Positions 46,146 through 59,390 of a stretch of 64,000 bases of DNA are shown here, one piece after another. The position numbers and the translations under genes are program-made. Position 1 is the stretch's first letter, and the number at the start of each line of letters is the position of its first letter. The notes under the pieces were generated by a model that searched no databases, had not been told where the DNA came from, and worked only from the letters and a program-made list of their open reading frames with translations. The stretch comes from Balaenoptera acutorostrata (lineage: Eukaryota; Chordata; Mammalia; Artiodactyla; Balaenopteridae): positions 40,531,641 through 40,595,640 of the forward strand of contig NC_080074.1 in NCBI RefSeq assembly GCF_949987535.1, given 5' to 3'.

Positions 46146-48544
46146 CCCATCAGGGATAAAGAGAAAAATAATCTCACAGCATCGCAGAGAGCAGTACAAC
46201 TGTCAGTTTAAAGAATAAGAAAATTAAATCCTTCCCAAGAGTCAATATCAGGAACTGCTTTAATGTTATAAAGATATCAAGAATTTCTGATTTGGTTTGA
46301 TAAGTTAGCAACTCACAAATGAACAATTTCACAGTGCTAGAGACAAGTACCTTTTTATTATAAGTTCTCATCAGTTTTGGTCATCAAAAAATTTAAATGG
46401 AATGAAAATCAAGAAGGAAAGAAGTATTTAAAAATAGGTTGATAATAGGCACGTTACTCTGTTTATAGAGTTCTCACAGCGTCTATTTTCAACAAAAGTA
46501 CAAAAATATTATAATGACAGCAGCTCTGGTGATTGGCTTACATAGGTACTCAGTGGAAAAGATGTGAAGTGACAGCTATATTTCCAAAGCTGCATTTACT
46601 GCATCTGTTCAATGGTTAAGACTCCAAGGTCTCCTTTCATTTTAGTCCTGCTTGAAACTCAACTGTTTTCTAGCAAAATCCACTAGAAAGAGCAATGTAA
46701 AAATGCACCTTAGATTTACCTGCCTGCCTCTTAAAATATGACTCTGAGCCACAATCAATTTTAGATAAGATTTCCATACATAGTTTCTGCTTACTGACAC
46801 TTTTCTTATTAAAACAAAAGCTACAACAGAATTCTATGGACGTACATGTTAAGGTAACAGAGTGGCATAAAGCTCTCTATATGAAATACAGGGACAAAAA
46901 TCTGTTAGAAAAAATGAAGTCTTTCTACTAAAAAACTAAGAGAATATTTGACGTTATACATATTGCATGTTATTACTAACCAAGAGACAGGCTTCCCAAA
47001 GGGATGCAATGAAAGGATTAAAGTTTTTGTGACTTATGAGCCATCTGCAGGGATTTGGTTTCATTTTGGTTTTGCATGCATATCTATCACAAGGATGAAT
47101 GGGCAAGCGCCTGTTCTACTGTAGGGAACAAACAACTATTTTATTTTTAATCTACGTGCTGAATATGGATGTGCATAGTATTTTTCTGGTAGCTAATTTG
47201 TCTCTTGCATGTATAAACATCTCTCTCTCTTTTAGAGGGAAAACGTGAAAATAACACGGGATGATTCTGCACCTCCCGTCAACCATCTGGTTTTTCAGTA
47301 GTGTAATTGCTATCAGTAGGTCTGACTCAGTTTCCTCGTACTTGGTACTTTTGCCTGTTTTTACAATACTTAAAAAAAAAACCAAAATGAATCTGTTTAG
47401 GTAGGTAGGTTCATATAATTTTCACAATACATGATATGTATTCATAGTCAGTAAAACTGATGGCTCTTTCATGTTCTTTTAATCTAGTTTTAGAAGCAAG
47501 CCTGACATGGAGAAAGAAGAAAATTGTCTGAGACTTAGGTATCACTATTGCTCAACAGTGGCTAGAAATTGCTGTGGAAGCCTTGTAGCCCTAATCATAA
47601 TTCTATTTACAGAACTAAGCAAAACACTGCATGCTTTAGGCATCATAAATACTACAGATCAGTGTTTCTTGTTTTTTTTGGGGGGGAGGGAACTACTTAT
47701 ATTCATTTTAATGCTAGACATTTAAAAATGCACAGCTTTTTAAGAAAGGGGACTTAGATTAAAAAATGACAAATAACTAATATTTACATCCAAACTTTAA
47801 AAAATATCTCCAGTATTTCATTTTGATGAAGACATTGATTTTAACTGAGCATTCACTAACACAGCATTGAGCTAAATATTTATTTAGGGTTGGATTTAAA
47901 GTCTGCACTGTGAATCTGTGCAACATGGCTACTGGTAAACATTATCCCTTGACTGGAATGGCAACAGAATCTCTATTCCAAGTTTTAAATTTCAGAACTG
48001 CAAAATGTTGCTAAACTCAGAGTTCTCTTTACTGTCTCCTACTGAAATGCCAAAACTTGTCGTCACGACAGGGTTTCAAAGTTGTTGTGCCGTTTCCTCG
48101 GCACAGATAACATTATTCCTAAGGGATTTTGTTAGACAGCTTTTGGCTTAAATTCCTATTCTTGGAACAGTAGTCAGCAAGCAGCAACTACTTTAAAAAG
48201 AGACACTATCCAGGTCATTAGTGACTGAATGCAAGCTTTTAAACAAAAAAGTAAAGCACAGCATGACAATTAAATGGCTTACATGATTCTAGATTAGATC
48301 CTGGACCAATGGGAAAAAACAATTAGCCATTAAGAACATTATTGTGACAGTGGATGAAATTTGAATGTGGACTATGCATTAGATGATGGTATTACATCAA
48401 CGATAAATTGCCTGTGTTTGATTCTTGTTCTCTGTAATGTAAGAGAATGTCCTGTACTCAGGAAATACACTGATATATATGCTAAAGTATTTAGGATAAG
48501 TCACACCATGTTTCCAACTTATTCTCAAATGGTTTATGAACTGT

Positions 48545-48610
48545 ATATATACACACACATATGTAACATATATAATATGAAGAATATATATGTATATATA
48601 TGTATATCAT
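48545..48610. repeat. TA/CA microsatellite
   Basis: TATATA, ACACACA and TATATG units. They account for the repetitive tyrosine- and isoleucine-rich open frames here. Confidence 0.75.
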
Positions 48611-49689
48611 TTTTTATGAGAAAGAGAAACTGATATATAGGATAAAATGTAAACAGTTGGTTAATCAAGGTAAAGGGAATATGAGAACTTCCTGTCCTAT
48701 TCTTGCAATGCTTTATGAGAGTTTGAAATAGCAAAACAAACATAACCAAAAAAAGAAAACCTAAAACTATCTTTTAAAAAAATTAAATAAATATAAAACG
48801 CCATTTTTCAGTATCTCTACAAAACATTACACCGAACTGTGGCTATTCTTATTTTGATCATTAAGCACAAGATGGTTTTATTCTGTCTATAGCTACAAAA
48901 GATAAGACAATGACATTTATCTGGGTAACTATTAGAGAATATTAGGTGATAAAAGAAAAATATTCCATCAAGTAATAGAGTAAACAAACAAATGTTCTGT
49001 ACCTAAATGCAATCACTATAGTTGCTGGTAGGAACAGTAAATAAGGCAATAACACAGAATATGGACTTTCCTTTAAAGGAAGGTAGAAGGCCAAAAGATT
49101 GTACCTCATATTAGACGAAAGAACATTTTCTATGTTTTGTATCTAACCATTCACAGTCACTTAAGAGGCTTAAGTCTAACAAGCCTGTCCTCATTACGAT
49201 AGAAGCAAATATTTACCAACAAAGAATGAAATGGGTGGGTGGGGGGAAGGATGAAGGGTTTGCTCATTTTTTTGATGTGACACTTTATTATACAAGTCAA
49301 AACATACTATAAAACATCTGTTGACAGTCAGAGTTATAACAAATCACATACTGGGTTCAACCATGTTTAACATTTTCATTATACTCAAAATAATTATTTT
49401 AGAATGGGGGCCTGATAATGAGGCAGAATGGCACTGAGCCAGGAGAGAGCAAGTTTGTACCTTGAAAAGGAGGATGGGAATTAATTAAATGAAAAGCTTG
49501 GGAAAGTTAATTGGGACTGAGTGAAGATAAGGACACTATCAATACATGAAGAAATAAAACAATTTTTTAAAAAGGTATAGCAGAAAGCCACAGTGAGCAC
49601 AGCAAAGGGAGAAGAAACCTGAAGAAACATGAGTCACAGGACCAGAATTATGCCTAGGGGAGCCTCTGTTGGCCTTCAGCTCCTAGAAT

Positions 49690-49905
49690 TGTTCCTATCA
49701 CACAAATAAATGTTTGTTGAATGAATAATATTGAATATTGATAAAAGTAAAATTAAGTGTCATAATCCTAGTCTGCCTCTGTCTTATCTAGCGTGTGACT
49801 TTAGGCAAACCCCTTAATCTATTTTAACCTCAATTTCATCAGCCATGAGTGTGGAAAAAGGTGATTCTCTAAGGTGCCTTCCATTTCTAAATATTTCTGT
49901 ATGTG
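49690..49905 (+). repeat. L2/MIR remnants
   Basis: An L2-like end ('aaataaatgtttgttgaatg' at 49705) is followed by sense MIR: 'gtgtgactttaggcaaaccc' at 49793, 'caatttcatcagccatgagt' and 'taaggtgccttccatttcta' near 49870. Confidence 0.6.
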
Positions 49906-50454
49906 GTTCTGTTTATTAAAATGGGTAACTGTGAACATTTTTGTAGAAGAGAATAGCCAGATATGAGTTTTAAATGAAAACAAATGGAGGGTGGAAAAGA
50001 AAAGATGAATAAAAGAGCAATGCATTGATTCAAGTAATGGGAAATAAATTCCATCGAAAGAGACTTTAATATAGAAGAGAGAATGCAAAATGTGCTTTAT
50101 GGCTTTGGCATGTGTGAAGTGACATTTACATATACTACTGATAGAAGCATGCAGATGTAGAAATCTTTATCTGTTCTTTTTATTATTATTGTGACACTAC
50201 ACACTCACTGCTTCCACATCTAGAGTTCCCAAGTGAATAGAAGTGGAAAGTGTTCAAAAGAAGCCATGAAATGGCAGGAGTTTATAGAAATATTGTTACT
50301 ACATGGTCATAGAATTGTTACTGTCCATCTTACTGACCTGAAAGAAAGTCCTGAAGAAAGTCTTAGGATCTATATTTAATTCCATGAAGAGCTATTTAAT
50401 TCAAGACCCACCAGGCACAGTTGCAGATACCTCCATGATGCCTTTGATGACCAA

Positions 50455-50466
50455 CACTGGCTTCCT
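50455..50466. repeat. Target-site duplication of L1, left copy
   Basis: cactggcttcct pairs with cactagcttcct at 50950-50961, one difference. Confidence 0.75.
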
Positions 50467-50546
50467 ACTCTTTACAATAGCCAAGACATGGAAACAACCT
50501 AAATGTCCAGCAATAGATGAATGGATAAAGAAGATGTGATAGATAG

Positions 50547-50589
<43 letters not shown>

Positions 50590-50949
50590 ATGGAATACTA
50601 CTCAGCTGTAAAAAAGAATGAAATAATGCGGCAACATGCATGGACCTAGAGATGATCATACTAAGTGAAGTAAGTCAGACAGAGAAAGACAAATACCATA
50701 TGACATCATTTATATGTGGAATCTGAAATATGACACAAATGAACCTATCTATGAAAAAGAAACAGACTCACAGACATAGAGAACAGACTTGTGGTTGCCA
50801 AGGGGGAGGGTGGTAAGGGAGGGATGGATTGGGAGTTTGGGATTAACAAATGCAAACAATTATATTTATGTATAACTGAATCACTTTACTGTACTAACAC
50901 AACATTGTAAATCAACTATACTTCAATAAAACAAATTGAAAAAAAACCC
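50467..50949 (+). mobile_element. 5'-truncated L1 3' end
   Basis: Sense L1 from the end of ORF2 ('tttacaatagccaagacatg', 50471) through the C-terminus and 3' UTR ('ggttgccaagggggagggtg', 50794, and 'caactatacttcaataaaac', 50916) to an A run. A CA microsatellite has grown inside the ORF2-derived part. The target duplication brackets the element. Confidence 0.9.
50549..50590. repeat. CA microsatellite inside L1
   Basis: An AC run of about 40 bases with one interruption (aaac), at the point where L1 ORF2 normally has a short 'acacaatggaatac' sequence, preceded by three GATA units. Confidence 0.9.
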
Positions 50950-50961
50950 CACTAGCTTCCT

Positions 50962-52479
50962 CATGTTTTCTTTCCTACAAGCTTGTGGAGCACTTACATT
51001 CAGTAACACATAATTTAGTCCTTACTCATTACTTTCCCCAGTCCCATCTATGCTGATTTTGAGTTGACTACTAGAGGAGGCATGTGCTATGCATTTGTGT
51101 TTCCCTACAATAAGGTGGTACTTAAAATGAGTAAATGCATGGTAAACACTCATCTGTTGATGGAGATGGGCAGAGTATATTTTGAGCTCAGAAAATATAC
51201 TGGAATACTGATTGGCAGATACCAAAAAATGACTTCTTGGCCATTAACCATGGTTGGTGATCCTGGGACTTCTGTGGATCCCCTACCTTGCTTTCTTATC
51301 AGCACCTATTCCTCTCGGCATTTTTGGGAAGAAAGGCCAAGGACCTATTATAGGGGGATGAAAGGTATACTGTTATTTAACTAGAAAGACCTGGTCAAAT
51401 AGCCTGAAAGGCACCTGAATCTATGACTTGAAATTAGTTTGCCAATCCAGTCTGATCTATCGGAGAGGTGAGAGGGGCCACTTTCCCAGCTTTGTCAGAA
51501 GAGAGCAGAATGTTTCTTATGGTTCTGTGTTCAAATCAAGACCACTGATGGTGATACCACTATGAGAAAGCTGGAGGGTCGCTGATGATGGCAGAATTAG
51601 TGTCTCTGTGGGCAGCCAGGGGTACAAAAGAGGAGGAAGGCACAAGGGAAAGATAACACAAACGAACTGGACTATTTTCAAAGGGTTTTGATTTCTCTAC
51701 AGATTCTGGTGCTGCAACAATTAGAGACTGTGGAGAATATTTACATAACATAGATGCTGACATAATTGCTGGAAAAGGAGAAGCCAACCAAATATCTTTG
51801 CAAAGGGCTCCAAGGTAGCTATAAAAACCGCACCTGTCCTAATAAGACACGATGAAGTGACAAGCAATGAAAATAAGTTAACTCAACTTTCCCAATTTTT
51901 TTGAGGTTGGGTAGGGGGAGTGGGGCATCAATTCTGTATACAGATTTAAGACTGAAGGAGAGAAAATGACATTTAAACCTGGATTTGCTGCAAATTCAAG
52001 CCCAACAAAGTTCAATGACCAAATAAGCGTGATGTTGGGATACGGCATGAAATCTTTACAGGTCTATGCTAATTGGCTCAAATTCTGTTGTGTTTGGAGT
52101 TTAGTTCAGCACCATGGGAAAGTACCAAGCTGGAAGTTCAGGGCCAGCTGTGACAAAACCATAGCCTAGAAGAAGTGGTCTTCAGTCACTTCTATTTAAT
52201 TGGGGAAAAATTGTAGAGATAAAATAGAAAATAAGTGATTTCTCACATTAAACTAGTTCTCAAGACATTGTCTTCTTTATCTCTTTCTTACTGGTACATT
52301 AAAAAACATCAACAGAAATTTGCTTATAGTATCCTGGGCCTTTATATTCACATGAAAACTGCCCTCTTCAAAGATTCATTGTCGGGGTTTATATGCTTAT
52401 TTTTGGAGAAGCAGCATGATTTAAAAAAAGTAAGTATAACTGCTATTTAATTAGCTGCACTCAGCAAACTGCATATATT
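50962..52479. other. Sequence without a recognised gene
   Basis: About 1.5 kb of more balanced composition. The plus-strand frame 51064-51384 (106 codons) and the minus-strand frame 51560-51787 (75 codons) have no recognised motif and no splice context. It may be an old unrecognised repeat. Confidence 0.35.
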
Positions 52480-52620
52480 TATCACATTCATCTTCACAAG
52501 GACATGGTGAAGTAGGTGTTAAATCTCTGCCTAGGAGCAAACTCAGGTCACAACTTCTTTGGAATTAGTAAGTGGTAAGAGTTAGTATCTACATTTAGCT
52601 CTCTATCTGAATCCCATTTT
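52480..52620 (-). repeat. MIR-like fragment
   Basis: Antisense MIR features: 'cttcacaaggacatggtgaa' near 52493 and 'attagtaagtggtaagagtt' near 52564. Diverged. Confidence 0.45.
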
Positions 52621-52699
52621 TCTTTTGCAACAAAGTCTCTGTAGTGTTGGAATGGACTTTGAGAAGGTAAAAAGCCTATTTTCTAGACATTCCTCTTCT

Positions 52700-52800
52700 A
52701 CTTATTCAGTGTGTATCACCTGAAGCAATTCACATGCTTTCTGCATCTTAATTGCTTCATCTGTAAGATGGGGTAACACAATACCTACCCTAAGGAAAAA
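52700..52800 (+). repeat. MIR fragment
   Basis: Sense MIR core: 'ttaattgcttcatctgtaag' at 52748 followed by 'atggggtaacacaataccta'. Confidence 0.65.
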
Positions 52801-54779
52801 GACTAGATTACTTGATTTATTGAGGTATCTTTGATTTCTAAAAGTAATTGAATATATCTAATCTCTGCAGCGTAAAAAGCCTTAAAAGTAGAAGTCTTTT
52901 CAAGGAATGTTCAGCATGTAACCTTTGTAAATTCATTACTACTCCTGGAACTTTTACCTGAATCGCATTATTCCTACATTAAACAAAAGATTTCTAAATC
53001 AACATAATAGTTTCATCTACATATGAGGATTTACTATTGTGGGATTACCTTCAAGGATATATTTATGAGACGCATAAAACATTTGTCCTACAAACATCTA
53101 CATATTTCACATCGGATTAGGCAGGAAGTAAAAGTTGCATGGTCATGGATGTCTAGAGATACATTTTCTAACTAGAGTCAACCAAATTTGAGTGAATATC
53201 TAAGTTAAGAGCTAAATAAATACCAGGGGGATGGCTAAAAGATGTTATGTGATGACCCCAAAACACAAAAGTTTGTGTTAACTCAAACAGCCAAACTCTC
53301 AACTCTTTAAATGGACAATGCTTATTTAATTCTAAGAGGTTTAGAAATTAAAAAACAAAACAAAACAAAAAGCAAACAAACAAACAAAAAAACCAAAACC
53401 AAAAAACTTTACTTGGAGAAAACACATTTTAAAAACTAGTTCTTAGAATTAGATGTGTGGGTATTGGAAATGGTAAGCATTTCAAAGAATAGAATGGGAT
53501 TTCCACTCCAAAAGTGAATGCACATGAAGTCAGTTTCCAAACACCAGACTCAACATCCCCCATCAGTGGATGAAAACAAATTGATAAATAGAAAAGACCA
53601 AAGGGCAGAAGAAACGAAATAAGACACTTGCTATAAGAACAAACCACTTGATTCTGATAAAATTATTTTTCTTAAAATAACCATAAATGCAATCCTATAA
53701 AATTTTGAATTAATGATTTACTCCAAGAACTCAAAGATGTTTTAAAAACCTAAATATATTTGAGAGAAATGAAGAATGTCCAACAAGTTACATGGGGAAT
53801 GTATAGTTAAGTCACACTAAATTTTTCACTAGAGAAAGCAGTTGAGTGATCTAGCATTAGAAATTTGGAGGAGAGTTCAATAAAATTTTACTTAAAAATT
53901 TGACACTATTTTACTTGGGTTTGAAAAAAGACTTTCATTTCACCCATGAAATGATATAATGAATGGAATAACAACAGATCCAGTGAGGCAATAACATGGG
54001 TGAGCTGGTTTCTCAGCTTCTATTCTTTGATCCTTTAGGGGTCTAATGTGAATGGCAACTAATTTTCACTGACAAAAGGAATACGATCAAGATTAATTCC
54101 TTAGAACTAAGTCCTTAGAACAGGGAAATTCCCTTGGAGGTAGGATTCTAGGCAGGGATTATAAGGGCCTGAGTTTTGGGCCCACTGATAGAAAACTCAG
54201 CTGAAGAGAACAACCTTCAATTTAACATAAAAATTCTTTTGGAATTACATATTACAGCAAGTGAATTTTTACTATGTTTCTCAGTGGTGTTCTGGTTTTT
54301 GCCATAGAATTCCCTAGCATTGTAATTTCCTCTTCAGTTATAGTTTAAGGTCATGTCATTTTTGAAAAGAAACTGATTTTATTATCATCACTTCCATCTC
54401 TTTGATATAGGGGAGACTCAGAAACTAATCATGTAATAATTCACTTTAACAGACTTCAATGAAGTCTATGTAGTATCATCTACCACATGTGGATTTCTAA
54501 TTTTACTAGCAATCATAACACGGACTAAAATGTCAACATAATGAAATCATTTAAATGCTAATTATATTAAGAATAGTAAACTTGGTTGGCAGAGGTTGAT
54601 GGGAAGCACAGACCTTTTCCAAATTGAATACAAATCAGTCTTACTGTCCGTATACTGGAGGTGGCCCCAAGTCAAGTCACAGTTCCATCTCTCTAATCAG
54701 GCAAATCTCAACAAATGTCCTTGTGTTTCTGTAGTACCATTCCAGGAGTTGTGTGGAACAAAATGAAGTAGAAGAAAAG
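52801..54779. other. AT-rich sequence without a recognised gene
   Basis: Apart from a CAAA-type simple repeat at 53352-53408 I recognise nothing. Open frames are short. Confidence 0.5.
53352..53408. repeat. CAAA/CAAAA simple repeat
   Basis: A-rich tract with regularly spaced C, changing from CAAAA to CAAA and ACCAAAA units. Confidence 0.8.
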
Positions 54780-54945
54780 GTCTCTGTCCAATAGAATGCC
54801 AATTCATATCTGTATCATAGCACTTAGTACATCATGTTAAAGTTTTTGGGGTTGTTTAACTCCATGACAATGTACTAGGAAGCACCTAGTACATTGCCTG
54901 GCATATATGAGGTTCTAAATAAATGTCTGTTGAACTAAACACTTG
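54780..54945 (+). repeat. L2 LINE 3' fragment
   Basis: Diverged L2 end with 'tagtacattgcctggcatat' at 54887 and 'aataaatgtctgttgaacta' at 54917. The upstream half contains a repeat of the 'cacttagtacat' type. Confidence 0.55.
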
Positions 54946-56419
54946 AAGAACCCAATCAGTCTCCCTTCTCTATGCAGTACCCTCTCACTAAAAGTCTAGT
55001 TTACCAATTTGATGGTGCGGTTGTATCATAAACTCCAGACATTTCAAGCAGAGAATATTATATCTTATTCTATACTATTCCACATTCTCTCTCTCCCAGG
55101 TAGAAAACTACTACCTCTCAAACCTTATTCTTTTGCCCATTATCTGTGTACTTGTTCACTTTTCTTTTAGGTTCTACAAGAAAAAGCCAGGTTAGTTCTG
55201 TGATGTGTCTAATATAAAAGTTACATGATAGGGAACTAACATGGATCATCACCTTAACAAGGGGTGAGAGGTGACTGTCTTGGTGAATTAGGGACATTCA
55301 AGCCTAAAATATAAAATTCTGCATTGTTTTGATAAGCTATACCAGATTATTCATGGTCCTAAGAGGCCGTTTCTATGTTGGACGGTTTTCATGCTCCTTT
55401 ATTGAAAAGAAGCAAATGCCAAGAAAAGAAGTTAACATAGAAGACCCAATCAACACATCGGGCACAGTGTACCACAACCTCAAATTTAATATTATTATTT
55501 AAAATTGATGATCAGAAGTATTTGCAGGAGGTATATAATAAAATTTACAAGCTCTCTAGGTCAAGAAAATGTTTTTAGCGACTTTTAAAATAGACTTTTA
55601 ACATGGGAGGAATCAAATAATTGTGGCATTCATAGTTAAATTCATTGCAAATGATACTATTTTGAGATTATTTGAATTCATCTCTCTTTTATCAAGGATT
55701 TATTTAGTAGGTGTCATTTATGTAAATCAATCCTTAAAATTGGATGAGCATTTATTCTGTTATTAAATACAAATGTTTTATTCTTTCTGGAATAAAGAAA
55801 ATATAAATAAGGATACATACATATATACATATATGTATGTATGTGTATATACATGAGCAATAGCTCCAAAAGTCTAGATGGTGATCATGGGAGGTGAGTG
55901 CAGGCTGCAGATAAGAATTGAAGCAACAATATTGGAGACATGATACACATCTGAAGGAAACTGACCTGTTTCACCTAAATCAAGTCATTATTTAAGGACA
56001 ATGTAGGTGTACTTCTGAGCTGACACTATCACTTTACCCCTCCATTTAATTTAAACATAAGACTGTTTAAACAACTATTCTTATTTCTTTCATTCTGTGA
56101 AAGCCTCACCAAAGCAAATGATGCAATCCCTTCATGATATATTTTCATTTAATGGATTTTGCTGATGGAATATTTTGGTGGGCAAGGCACCTGCCTAACA
56201 CTGTTCTGAATACAAAAATGAGAAATCCCAAGAAATTTATACCCAGAAGGTAAGGTGGGGGAGGGAGCGTTGAACCCACTCACAACTCTTACCCAGAGCA
56301 GACTATAATGAGTTCTCTTTGTATATAAACTAAAATCCAAAGGAGTAGCAAAAGCCCTAATGGCTTAGGGTACATGGAAGATCTATTCTTTGTTTGAGTT
56401 TTGATAGGGCAAAGCATCT
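54946..56419. other. AT-rich sequence without a recognised gene
   Basis: A TA/CA microsatellite lies at 55814-55856. No gene support. Confidence 0.5.
55814..55856. repeat. ATAC/ATGT microsatellite, self-complementary
   Basis: 'acatacatatatacatat' followed by 'atgtatgtatgtgtatat'. The two halves can pair with each other. Confidence 0.7.
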
Positions 56420-56680
56420 CAGAGGGACCAGTTATGGAGAAGCAAAGCGATGGAGGAGGAAAAGCACTAGGCATCTTTGGTTTCTAGACAGTAGGCTGGT
56501 ATGGCAGGAGAACCAGGTGTATGCAAGGAGAGAGAAATAAGGCTGGAAAAGTAGGTTGGACCATATTGTAGACAATCTTAGAATGAGATTACAGAAGGCA
56601 ACAAGGAGCAAATGCAGGTTTCTCAGAAGATCAATGTAGCAAAGCAATTGGGTAGTAGTCTTCTGATTAGGTAATGCTTT
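56420..56680 (-). repeat. L2 LINE internal fragment, antisense
   Basis: Sequence such as 'gagaaataaggctggaaaag' near 56531 and 'ttgtagacaatcttagaatg' near 56566 matches the antisense reading of the L2 3' coding region. Diverged. Confidence 0.5.
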
Positions 56681-59029
56681 ATTTCACTTTGTGCTATAAA
56701 AATATTTGAGTAAAATATAACAAAGTATTGTTAGGCAGTTTTTGAAAGTGTATTATAAAGTGTACAACGTTTTTGTTTCTTCCATGAAAGTGTTCGTAAC
56801 ACTGAAATTCATGACACATGGAAGAGAAAGACATTACCTGATTTAACAAAATGTCCTATCATTTGTTCTATGTGGCATAGACAATCTGTACCCAGGAGGG
56901 AAAAAGAAAAGTACACGGAGACAGTGAAGCAAGTCTGATATAAAAATTAAGCACAATGGCACTTAAATGTATTAGAATTTATACTATGCAGGTTAGAAAC
57001 ATTGCAACATTCAGTTAAGGTTATTCTTCTACACATGGCTGAGTAAAGAAGAGCATTATCTTGATAACACAGTTGGCTATAACATTATCTTTACTTGCAA
57101 AATGTTACCATAGGAATTCTTAAAGAAGCATTTATTACAGCTATAATTAATTAACTTACAATTACCAAGTAACCTCCTCTGTTCACACTTAGCACATCTA
57201 TATAAATAGAACTTCATTTAAGGTTCATTAGCTAGAGAAAAGCAATGCATGTATGGAAAATATTTTACTTTCATTGATTTCACAAGTGATGTTACATTAA
57301 TCACCAAGTCAGAAGTCACAAGTATTTCTGAATCTGGATGGTAGGAAGAGAGCAGCATATATGTTTGGTTTCATAGTCGTTTTTATTTACTTCCCTTTCT
57401 CTTGCTCAATTTTGAGAAGCATTCAAAAGGTACGTTTGCTCCAGACCTAAAACTTTCCAGAACAAACTTTAATCATTTATTTATTTATTTTTTTACTGAT
57501 TTGTACAGTGTAGTACACTAGCACAGTATGTAGATTTAAAAAAAAAAAAGAAAACAATTTGCACTGTTGATGCTGATGTATGGAGTAATTTTCTCAGACT
57601 CTTTCAATGCAATCTGCAAACGCATTAACAAAGGCTATAAAACAAAACCAATCTGCACTACCCATAACACACAGGGCAAGATATTGAAAAGTCTGAAAGC
57701 ATAATTGATATCTGCATTAGTAGAAATTACCTAGGAAGGAGAAAGTATCCTACTACCATGTAGGACTTCCAAAGCCAAATATATCTTGTACAGCTTCCTG
57801 AGTAAGAGAGTAATGTTCCAACCACTGAATATAGGAAAAAAAATATTTGTGTGATGATTGTTAACGTAAAGAGCCCTTTGAAATAATGCTCTTAGAAAAT
57901 CTATTACTGTTATTATTCCACACTGAATGGCAGGAACCCCACATGCATTTTCTATTTCTTATTCCCATTTCAACTACTCTGTTGCTCTGGAGACAAGGTC
58001 AGCAGTAAAGTGTAGTTTTTACTTAAGGAAAAGCATAAAATCTTCACTGAATTACCCAATCATCATGCTCTATCCATATTAGTTTAGCTCTGTCCATATT
58101 AGTTTATTTATGTGTTTTTGGATTTTGAACTTCTAAAGCATTAGGCTGGCCAGGAACATGTATTATATTACAGAATTTACACTTAAAGTCTCAGAAGGAC
58201 AACAATAATATGAGAAGATTATGTTGAAAAGTGTATTTTTCTATTGGAGTAAAGAAATATCTGATAAGGTCTGACTGGATGATAGAACACAAATAACTCC
58301 ACAGAAAGGAAATTTGAAGTGGCTTGTCAACCAACAATGCATTATTTTTCTGAAGTTTTCTAACACATTATTCATGGAGACATCTTTGAGATGATTAAAA
58401 TAACCATGTATTTCTATAATATTACTTGAACAAGCAAGCAGTAATCTCGTCCTATGGATTTGGTGATATTCAATATTCCTCTTTTGCTCTTTTATCCTGA
58501 TCAAATACAGAGATCTTTATCAATTCATACTATGCCTATACAAAGAAATGGGCAAACTCAAATAAATATAGCCTGGGAAGGTATAAGGAGATCTCGCCAT
58601 CCACAGACAGGCAATCTGACCATTAAAACTCGGCCAGTAGTTAATGCAAATCCCATAGCTAAATTGGTCTCTATTTATTTAAAGCAATTACAAAATAATA
58701 AAGGTTTGTGATGCCATACGTTTAAATTAATTGTTGCAAATAGAATTTATCTTAATAAAGCTTCTTTTTTATGCTTTTAAATAACAATTCTTTTGTTACA
58801 AGTTAAAATAACTAGAGTATATTATGTTTTAGTTTGCCTACTTCGTGGGAAAAAAGGAATTCATTTTTTCGGATACTTAGGGTATGGTATTATTCAATCA
58901 TAAATTGGCTTCAAGTGTGTGTGATTGTTACTTGCCTAAATCTTTTGGTTTTCAACTTGCTTTCTACATTAAGCATGGGTTTGATACATATATAAGTATA
59001 AATATATATAAAATATATAATATTGAGAG
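56681..59029. other. AT-rich, mostly unique sequence
   Basis: No gene or recent repeat found. The block 58550-58715 has a POU octamer (ATGCAAAT, 58644-58651) and retained CpGs. The 85-codon frame 58454-58711 overlaps it but starts in AT-rich sequence and has no recognised motif. Confidence 0.4.
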
Positions 59030-59390
59030 CACCTCCAATATGACAGGCACTGTTGAGAGAGGTGAATATAGCACATAAGATCCTTATCCTCATGGAATCA
59101 ATAAGAAAGTGAATCACCATAACTCCAGGTAGTAATAATGGCTATGAAGAAAAATATAGGTAGGCAAGATTTAAAAGAATCAAGCAGAAAGCAGGCTGGA
59201 GAGGCTATTTTAGGTACGGTGGTTCCAGAAAGCCACTCTGGAAAGATATTTGAACAGAGACTAAAGTGAGGAAGACAGCTGTGTGGGCACCCAGGTAAGA
59301 ACCTTCTGGGTGGAGAGAATTGGAAGCGCCATGTCTGAGGCAGGGAATGTTGGCTGTGCTCAAGAAACAGCAAAACAACAAGAACTTAAG
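59030..59390 (-). repeat. L2 LINE fragment, antisense
   Basis: Reads like antisense L2: 'gacaggcactgttgagagag' at 59042, 'ccttatcctcatggaatcaa' at 59082, a 'tgaggaagacagctgtgtgg' region near 59267 and 'gaggcagggaatgttggctg' near 59337. The minus-strand frame of about 90 codons here is thus likely repeat-derived. Confidence 0.6.

Larger units (their letters stand above)
43343..50454. other. Long AT-rich stretch, mostly unique
   Basis: About 7 kb with no recent transposon insertion and no gene I can support. It contains TA/TG microsatellites (46030-46145 and 48545-48610), MIR and L2 pieces near 49690-49905, a splice-flanked 42-base segment at 45561-45602, and a short CpG-containing inverted-repeat cluster at 48058-48105. 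Open frames of 60-90 codons are AT-driven. Confidence 0.5.

Noticed and set aside
51064..51384. A 106-codon plus-strand frame in unique sequence.
   Set aside because: No motif, no splice sites, no family recognised, and another frame is open on the opposite strand nearby. Probably chance or an old repeat.
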